Of a stretch of 64,000 bases of DNA, positions 58,568 through 64,000 are shown in pieces. Origin of the DNA: JAEZPW01 sp035629075 (GTDB taxonomy: Bacteria > Acidobacteriota > Terriglobia > Terriglobales > Acidobacteriaceae); contig DASPIK010000010.1 in NCBI GenBank assembly GCA_035629075.1, forward strand, positions 1-64,000, written 5' to 3'. The notes beneath the pieces are model-generated. The model was not told the DNA's origin. It did no database searches and saw only the letters and a list, made by a program, of their open reading frames with translations. The position numbers were made by a program, and so were the translations under genes. Numbering within the stretch: the first letter of the stretch is position 1; the number at the start of each line of letters is the position of its first letter.

Positions 58568-61291
58568 TCAGTTGTTTGCGGCACCAGGAGCAACGATGCG
58601 GGTGAGTTTAAGTTGGCGCAGTTCGCGCAGGTCTGTCGAGCGCTCGCGCATCGCGGCTACTTCGCTGGTAATGCGGCTCACCAGATCTTTGAATGCTTGC
58701 TCTTCCCGCAAGCGCTGAAGCATAGGATCACGAGCGAGCGTACGGGCATCGCGCCAACCAAGGTCGTAAGCGCGTTCAAGCCATTCCAGTGCAGCCCTGT
58801 TCTGCTCCCTGAGAGCATAGATTGCTGCCAGTTCCATGCGGAGCCGCGGCGTCTCGTCGCCTTCGTCGAGTGTTTGCCGGGCCTTCCTCTCGGCTTCGTT
58901 CAGCAACTTGTGCGCACGCTTTGTTTCACCCCGATTTGCGAGCAGGTAGGCATATCGCACTCGATATGATTCAGGCAAAAGCCACCAGTTGGCATTCAAG
59001 TCCGGCACAGAACGAAAAAAGTGCTCGACATAAGTTGTCGCGTCTGGGGTACCTGTAATGAGTGCCACGTCCGCGACTAGGTTATCCAATTCCTCATTGT
59101 CGGGGTCGTCTTGGGCGACTTTTCGGGCCCGGTCTAGGGCTTCCCGCTCCCTTCCGCGCAGTATGTCCAGCATTGAGAACAGAATCTGTAAACGCATCTC
59201 GCCAGGGAATCGGCGATTGCCCTCGGAAAGCCATGTCTCTGTAACCGAGTCGTCGCCCAAGAAGAGAAGTGGAGCACAAAGGTGGTAGTAGCTGACTCCG
59301 TGATGGGGGTCGAGTCGAAACGCACGACGTGCCCAGTGCAGGGCTTCGGCGTAGCGTCCGAGCTCTGTCTCCAGAATGGAGAGATTCTGCATCGCTGTAC
59401 TGTCGTTTGGGTTGAGCTCGGTTGCTTTCAGGAGTGAAACCCGCTCTTTCGTCACCTGTCCTTTCAAGCGATAACCGAAAGAGAGGGCAATATGTGCATC
59501 AGAGAGGTTCGGATCCAGTTCGACGGCCCTTCGAGCGGTCTTCATCCCTAGGTCGATGTAGCGTGCGCTCGCGAAAAGTGCCAGGAAGAACTGACGGTAA
59601 GCCAGTCGAGATGCAGCGACAGCGAACTGAGGGTCTATTTCGATCGCTCTTTCAAGCAGCTTGATCGCCTCCCGGTTCTGGCGGAGGTCGCTTTGACTGA
59701 GTTCTTGTGACTGCAAGTACAGACGATAAGCCCCGACGTTCCGGGTGGGCAGTTTTTCAATCCGTTGTCGTTCCGAAGAGGAGAGAGTCGTGACCAGCGC
59801 GTCAGCGATGCGCAGTGCGACATCGCTCTGCACGGCAAGAATGTCGTTCAGTTCCCGGTTGTACTGCTCGGCCCAGACGATACGGTTGCTCCGGGTGTCG
59901 ACAAGTTCTACGTTGATTCGTATGCGAGATGAATCCTGTCTCACACTCCCAAATACCACCGTGGTTGCGCCGAGTTCATTCGCCACCTGACGCAAGTTGT
60001 TCCGGGGGTCCTTGTATCCGGCAACAGCAGTCTTGCTGAGAACCTGAAGGGAAGACAGCTTACAGAGTTGTCCTCTGATCTCCTCAGTAATGCCAGCACT
60101 GAAGTATTCCTGTGATTGGTCGGGCGAGATGTTTTCGAAAGGAAACACTGCAAGTACCCGACGTGCAGAATCGTCTGTGAGGAACGATGTTGCTCTGTGT
60201 GCCGGCCTGGCTCTCTGGAACCACCACACCGCAGTCGCTGAAATAGTTGCGATAACCGCTAGCGCGAGAATGGCAGTCAATACGAGGGTCGGTGGCCAGC
60301 GGCGGCCCGGCAAGGTGGTCGGTCCCGACAGGCGAGGGTGGGGTGCGCCCTCGAAGTTCTCGGCAGCTAAGTCCGTTGTCTGATCGGGACCGTTCATGGA
60401 TGCGACCGCGGTCGAGGCACTTGCTGCGGCTGCGCTAGGGTAATTTTCCAACCGTCGCAGATCGGTTCTCATTTCGGCTGCAGTCTGATAGCGAAGCTCG
60501 CGGTTCTTCTCCAGGGCCCTGCAGATGATCCTCTCAAGCTGCGGAGGCACGTCTGGATTGAGTTGATGAACGGCGCGAACTGGCACGTCGCTCAACAACG
60601 CCTGCATTGCCGTCACCCACGAATCGCCGCGAAACGGCAAAACTCCGGTCGACATCTCGTATAGAGCAACGCCTAACGAGAATAGGTCGGTGCGTGCGTC
60701 AAGTGGCTTGCCTAAGGCCTGCTCGGGGGACATGTACGAAATCGTGCCTACGGGGGCGCCTTGTGTTGTTAACTCCGTCGTGACGGTTGCGTCGGCAACA
60801 ACGAACCGTTCGGACTCGGCATTCAGGATCTTTGCAACGCCAAAATCGAGCAGTTTCGCCTGGCCGTCCTCGGTTACGAAGATGTTGGCGGGCTTAATGT
60901 CGCGGTGAAGGATGCCCTTGGCGTGAGCTGCTTTCAAGGCACCGGTAATCTGGACGGCCAAGCTGGTAACGAAGCCGGACCGCATTGGCTGCCCCGTCAT
61001 GAGTGCCTTGAGAGTTCTTCCCTCGAGGAACTCCATCGCAATGAATGTCATGCCATCGGCTTCGGCGATGTCGTAAATCGTACAAACATTCGGGTGGTTC
61101 AAGGCCGAGGCGGCACGCGCCTCGCGACGAAATCGCCGAAGGCCGTTGGGAGAGGAAGCGATGTTTTCAGGCAGGAACTTGAGAGCGACACGACGCCCGA
61201 GATTGAGATCCTCGGCCTCGTAAACAACCCCCATACCGCCGCCAGCGATCCTGCGCAGCACGCGGTAATGGGATATGGTGGTCCCAATCAC
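58568..61291 (-). CDS. Ser/Thr protein kinase with TM segment and TPR domain
   Basis: About 907 residues. Kinase domain (10-280): GGGMGVVYEAEDLNLGRRVA with the ATP-binding Lys in VALKF, HRDIKPANIF catalytic loop, LLDFGVAK and APVGTISYMSPEQALGKPLD. One membrane helix follows near 345-367. The extracellular part begins with a TolB/adenylate-cyclase-associated-like region (RVLAVFPFENISPDQSQEYF, VQSDVALRIADALVTTL) and ends with about eight TPRs. This architecture is abundant in Acidobacteriota. GTG 61291 is taken as start because it places VIGTTISHYRVLRRI at the family N-terminus. Confidence 0.88.
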   Translation of the reverse strand: MIGTTISHYRVLRRIAGGGMGVVYEAEDLNLGRRVALKFLPENIASSPNGLRRFRREARAASALNHPNVCTIYDIAEADGMTFIAMEFLEGRTLKALMTGQPMRSGFVTSLAVQITGALKAAHAKGILHRDIKPANIFVTEDGQAKLLDFGVAKILNAESERFVVADATVTTELTTQGAPVGTISYMSPEQALGKPLDARTDLFSLGVALYEMSTGVLPFRGDSWVTAMQALLSDVPVRAVHQLNPDVPPQLERIICRALEKNRELRYQTAAEMRTDLRRLENYPSAAAASASTAVASMNGPDQTTDLAAENFEGAPHPRLSGPTTLPGRRWPPTLVLTAILALAVIATISATAVWWFQRARPAHRATSFLTDDSARRVLAVFPFENISPDQSQEYFSAGITEEIRGQLCKLSSLQVLSKTAVAGYKDPRNNLRQVANELGATTVVFGSVRQDSSRIRINVELVDTRSNRIVWAEQYNRELNDILAVQSDVALRIADALVTTLSSSERQRIEKLPTRNVGAYRLYLQSQELSQSDLRQNREAIKLLERAIEIDPQFAVAASRLAYRQFFLALFASARYIDLGMKTARRAVELDPNLSDAHIALSFGYRLKGQVTKERVSLLKATELNPNDSTAMQNLSILETELGRYAEALHWARRAFRLDPHHGVSYYHLCAPLLFLGDDSVTETWLSEGNRRFPGEMRLQILFSMLDILRGREREALDRARKVAQDDPDNEELDNLVADVALITGTPDATTYVEHFFRSVPDLNANWWLLPESYRVRYAYLLANRGETKRAHKLLNEAERKARQTLDEGDETPRLRMELAAIYALREQNRAALEWLERAYDLGWRDARTLARDPMLQRLREEQAFKDLVSRITSEVAAMRERSTDLRELRQLKLTRIVAPGAANN

Positions 61292-61429
61292 CCCAGACCC
61301 CCGTGGGTGGGCATAGTACGATGCATCGCTCCGGACAGTCAAACGCGTCGAGATGCATCGCACTCGTATTGCAGGGTTGCAGGCCCATCCCTTATGCGGT
61401 TAACAGGTTGTCAGCGTACCAAGGCCTAC

Positions 61430-62215
61430 TTACCCCACACCGATTGCCAAGTCCGTCAGTTCCTGCAAGGTTGCGACTTCGAGGTCGGGGGTGATGCCTG
61501 AGGTTGCGGGGGTGGCGCCGGGGCCTTCTTTCCCTTTGCGGCGATTGACCCAGACGGTGGTGAGTCCGATGGAGCGCGCTGGGGCGATGTCGTGGTGCAG
61601 GCTCTGGGCGACGTGCAGGATGTTCGAGGTGCCCACTCCGATTCGTTCCAGAGCGACTGCGAAGTTGTTGAGCGACGGCTTGTAGCTGCCGCATTGCTGT
61701 GCGGTGATCACGTGCTCGAAGCGAATGTTCGAGTCGGAGGCCGCGCCTCCGGTGAGGTGGTATTCGGATTCGGCGAACAGGTCGTCGTCGACGTTGGAAA
61801 TGACGCAGAGCTTGTAGCGGGTGGCGAGCTTTTGGAGAGCGGCCACGGTGTCGGGGAAGGGTGGCCAGTTTCTGAGCGAGTCTTCCAGCACGCATTCCTC
61901 GTACTCGTCCGGTGTGAAGCCGAGGTGCTGGCCGAATCCGTTGACGACTTCCTCAAGCACCTTCCTGTAGGGCATGTATGGCGCCTGTTCAGCGAGGCTC
62001 TCGAGTTCGGCGTACATCTCGAGGATTTCGCGATCGGAAAGGGGGCGCTGGTGAGCGGCCAGCAGCGGCTTGATCGCGTTGAGAATGCCCGTCTCCCAAT
62101 CGATGAGCGTGCCGTAGCAGTCGAAGGTGAGGTGTGAGAAGCGAGTGAAGTCGAGAGGACGGTCGTTGGTCACGAGGGAGTCGTTAGTAGTTCGTGGTTG
62201 GTCGTCGGTCGCCAT
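61430..62215 (-). CDS. HAD-superfamily hydrolase, haloacid dehalogenase type II-like
   Basis: HAD motif I is LTFDCYGTLIDWETG (nucleophile Asp), motif II CVISNVDDD, motif III Lys in SYKPSLNNFAVALE, motif IV in LHVAQSLHHDIAPARSIGLT. It resembles L-2-haloacid dehalogenase-type proteins, many of which are really phosphatases. The first 20 residues (ATDDQPRTTNDSLVTNDRP) are encoded by a short-word intergenic repeat, so the real start may be later, for example the GTG at 62173. Confidence 0.83.
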   Translation of the reverse strand: MATDDQPRTTNDSLVTNDRPLDFTRFSHLTFDCYGTLIDWETGILNAIKPLLAAHQRPLSDREILEMYAELESLAEQAPYMPYRKVLEEVVNGFGQHLGFTPDEYEECVLEDSLRNWPPFPDTVAALQKLATRYKLCVISNVDDDLFAESEYHLTGGAASDSNIRFEHVITAQQCGSYKPSLNNFAVALERIGVGTSNILHVAQSLHHDIAPARSIGLTTVWVNRRKGKEGPGATPATSGITPDLEVATLQELTDLAIGVG

Positions 62216-62365
62216 GGGTTTCGGCTTTGTGTGTGATGCCTGAGCATACTCGAGGGTACGACAAAATGCATGGATCCTTCGCTCCGCTCAGGATGACGGG
62301 CGCGACTAAGGGCCAAGGACTCACGACCAAGGACCAACGACTAAGAACTAACGACCAACGACTCT
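62160..62365. repeat. Short-word repeat between the HAD gene and purL, plus half dispersed repeat
   Basis: ACGACCAANGACTAA-type words recur on both sides (62160-62215, read inverted, and 62310-62365). 62272-62300 holds a half copy of the TCCTTCG...CTCAGGATGAC element seen at 33.4 and 47.0 kb. Confidence 0.6.
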
Positions 62366-62382
62366 CATGCGACAATAGATAC

Positions 62383-64000
62383 ATGAGCGCGCAAGAAAAG
62401 AAGATTACGCCTGAACTGATTCGCGAGCACGGTATTACGCCGGAAGAGTACGACAAGATCCTGAAGTTGATGGGCCGAGAGCCTACGCTCACCGAGTTGG
62501 GCATCTTCAGCGTCATGTGGAGCGAGCACTGCTCCTACAAGTCTTCGCGCGTACATTTGAAGCGCCTGCCGACGCGCAGCAAGCTGGTCATGCAGGGTCC
62601 GGGCGAGAACGCCGGCATTATCGATGTGGGCGATGGCTGGGCCTGTGCCTTCAAGATCGAATCGCACAATCATCCGTCGTTTATTGAGCCTTTCCAAGGT
62701 GCGACGACCGGCGTTGGCGGCATTTTGCGCGACATCTTCACGATGGGCGCGCGTCCTGTGGCCGTCATGGACTCGTTGCGGTTCGGGCCGATTGTGAGCC
62801 GGCCGCGTCCCACCGGCACGGGACCGACCACCGAGACCGCGAACGGGTATAACGCGGAGGAAGATCAGGCCACGACCCATCGCAACCACTCGATTCTCGA
62901 GGGTGTGGTGAGCGGCGTGGCGTCTTATGGCAATTGTTTCGGCGTGCCGAACGTGGGCGGCGAGACAAAGTTCGAGAGTTGCTATTCGAACAATCCGCTG
63001 GTCAACGCTTTTGCGCTCGGCCTGATGCGCAAGGACAAGATCTTCTACGCCAAGGCTGCAGGTGTCGGCAATCCGGTGATCTATGTCGGGTCGAAGACGG
63101 GCCGCGACGGCATTCACGGTGCGACAATGGCCAGCGAAGAATTCCACGAGGGGTCGGAAGAGAAGCGCCCGAACGTCCAGGTCGGCGATCCGTTCATGGA
63201 GAAGCTGCTGCTCGAAGCGTGCCTCGAAGCGATGGAAACCGGCGCGGTCGTCGGAATTCAGGATATGGGCGCGGCGGGCCTGACATGCTCCACATGCGAG
63301 ATGGGCGGACGCGGCGGCGTGGGACTGGAAATCGAACTCGACCTGGTTCCGCAGCGCGAGACGGGCATGACGCCCTACGAGATCATGCTCAGCGAGTCGC
63401 AGGAACGCATGCTGCTGGTCGCCGAAAAAGGGCGCGAAGAAGAAGTGCTGCGCGTGTTCAGCAAGTGGGGCCTGGATGGCGTCATCATCGGGCAGGTCAT
63501 TGGCGAGAACAAGATGCGCGTGAAACATCACGGGCAGGTGGTCGCCGAAATACCGAATCCGGCACTTACGGACGAAGCTCCGATCTATAACCGTCCGATC
63601 GAGCGCTGGGAGACGCCGGTTGAACGCGAGATGCCCGCCAGTATCATGCTGGGCCAGAAGCAGGACCTCACGGCGGAATTCAAGCAACTGCTGGCTTCCC
63701 AGAACATCTGCTCCACGCGCTGGATCCACGAGCAGTACGACTCGATGGTGCAGACGAATACGGTGGAAGGGCCGGGATTCGGCGATGCAGGCGTGATCCG
63801 GATTAAGGATAATTCGCCGCTGCACGCGATGAATGCAACTACCCCACTCAAGCCAAATGAGGGCTTGAACGGGGCACCAACGCATACGAAGCGCGGATTG
63901 GCGATGGCGCTGGATGGGAACGGGCGCTGGTGCTGGCTGGATCCGAAGCTTGGCGCGATGCATGCGGTTGCCGAGAGCGCGCGAAATGTGGCGTGCACAG
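62383..64000 (+). CDS. purL: Phosphoribosylformylglycinamidine synthase PurL, 5' part (runs off window)
   Basis: The frame is open from ATG 62383 to the window end, about 539 codons. It matches the small-type PurL (FGAM synthase subunit II): ELGIFSVMWSEHCSYKSSRV, CAFKIESHNHPSFIEPFQGA with the catalytic His, TTGVGGILRDIFTMGARPVA, and VGIQDMGAAGLTCSTCEMGG. It makes formylglycinamidine ribotide in purine synthesis. Two insertions relative to the Bacillus-type enzyme are apparent: about 25 residues after SLRFGPIVS, and about 25 after DAGVIRIK before TKRGLAMALDGNGRWCW. No clear Shine-Dalgarno is seen. Confidence 0.93.
   Translation, partial: MSAQEKKITPELIREHGITPEEYDKILKLMGREPTLTELGIFSVMWSEHCSYKSSRVHLKRLPTRSKLVMQGPGENAGIIDVGDGWACAFKIESHNHPSFIEPFQGATTGVGGILRDIFTMGARPVAVMDSLRFGPIVSRPRPTGTGPTTETANGYNAEEDQATTHRNHSILEGVVSGVASYGNCFGVPNVGGETKFESCYSNNPLVNAFALGLMRKDKIFYAKAAGVGNPVIYVGSKTGRDGIHGATMASEEFHEGSEEKRPNVQVGDPFMEKLLLEACLEAMETGAVVGIQDMGAAGLTCSTCEMGGRGGVGLEIELDLVPQRETGMTPYEIMLSESQERMLLVAEKGREEEVLRVFSKWGLDGVIIGQVIGENKMRVKHHGQVVAEIPNPALTDEAPIYNRPIERWETPVEREMPASIMLGQKQDLTAEFKQLLASQNICSTRWIHEQYDSMVQTNTVEGPGFGDAGVIRIKDNSPLHAMNATTPLKPNEGLNGAPTHTKRGLAMALDGNGRWCWLDPKLGAMHAVAESARNVACT

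Noticed and set aside
62365..63963. Minus-strand ORF of 532 codons opposite purL
   Set aside because: The plus strand encodes clear PurL motifs throughout; the minus frame has no domain.
1..64000. CRISPR array, rRNA or tRNA genes
   Set aside because: Reading through the intergenic stretches gave no regularly spaced direct repeats with unique spacers, no T-loop-like GGTTCRAATCC in a tRNA context, and no rRNA-like sequence. A tRNAscan or CRISPR search could not be run.

Overview
The window looks like chromosomal DNA of an Acidobacteriota bacterium, most likely class Terriglobia (Koribacter/Acidobacteriaceae-like). The pointers are a carboxypeptidase-regulatory-type (Oar-like) TonB-dependent receptor, a VWFA-related secreted protein, a huge NHL/MBG-repeat secreted protein with a C-terminal hydrophobic anchor, a protein-kinase/TPR gene, a soil-type group 1h [NiFe]-hydrogenase locus, and dispersed intergenic repeats. 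This rests on family recognition by eye; no search was run.

Layout. 1-5.7 kb: signalling genes (end of an HPt protein, hybrid histidine kinase, membrane protein with degenerate GGDEF domain, NtrC-type sigma-54 activator, PAS-LuxR regulator). 6.1-13.1 kb: a 2172-residue secreted repeat protein and a small outer-membrane barrel. 13.3-16.5 kb: a secreted DUF5695-like protein (minus strand). 16.9-27.0 kb: a minus-strand hydrogenase gene cluster in the order hypC-hypD-SIS-hypE-small subunit-large subunit-NifU-like-small Pro-rich ORF-DUF5947-DUF6084-unknown 336 aa-unknown 106 aa-endopeptidase-35 aa membrane peptide. Most junctions overlap by a few bases, so it probably forms one or two transcripts; hypA, hypB and hypF are not in the window. 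27.4-38.4 kb: kup, a Tat-exported amidohydrolase, a SYLF-amidase fusion, a GAF-TM-Sel1 protein, a secreted glycosidase-like protein, ribosomal protein S1 and an adenosine deaminase. 38.5-44.2 kb: a glycine-zipper protein, a GH16 glucanase with a LacI-type operator, and a TonB-dependent receptor. 44.3-49.5 kb: housekeeping genes aroC, def, an acetyltransferase, fmt and rsmB (minus strand). 49.8-52.7 kb: a GAF histidine kinase/NarL regulator pair and a small hydrophobic-repeat protein.

52.7-58.5 kb is an accessory, partly decayed zone. Small plus-strand genes for secreted proteins each end just before a copy of a structured repeat (six clear full or half copies). An IS110 transposase remnant lies exactly between two copies, an aldo/keto reductase fragment begins at the centre of another, and three genes each carry one apparent single-base deletion. 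58.6-64 kb: a Ser/Thr kinase with TPRs, a HAD hydrolase, and the 5' part of purL, which runs off the window.

The most interesting items are the repeat/cassette-like array at 53-56 kb, the accessory proteins of the group 1h hydrogenase locus (NifU-like protein missing one cluster cysteine, unannotated small ORFs), and the SYLF-peptidoglycan amidase fusion.
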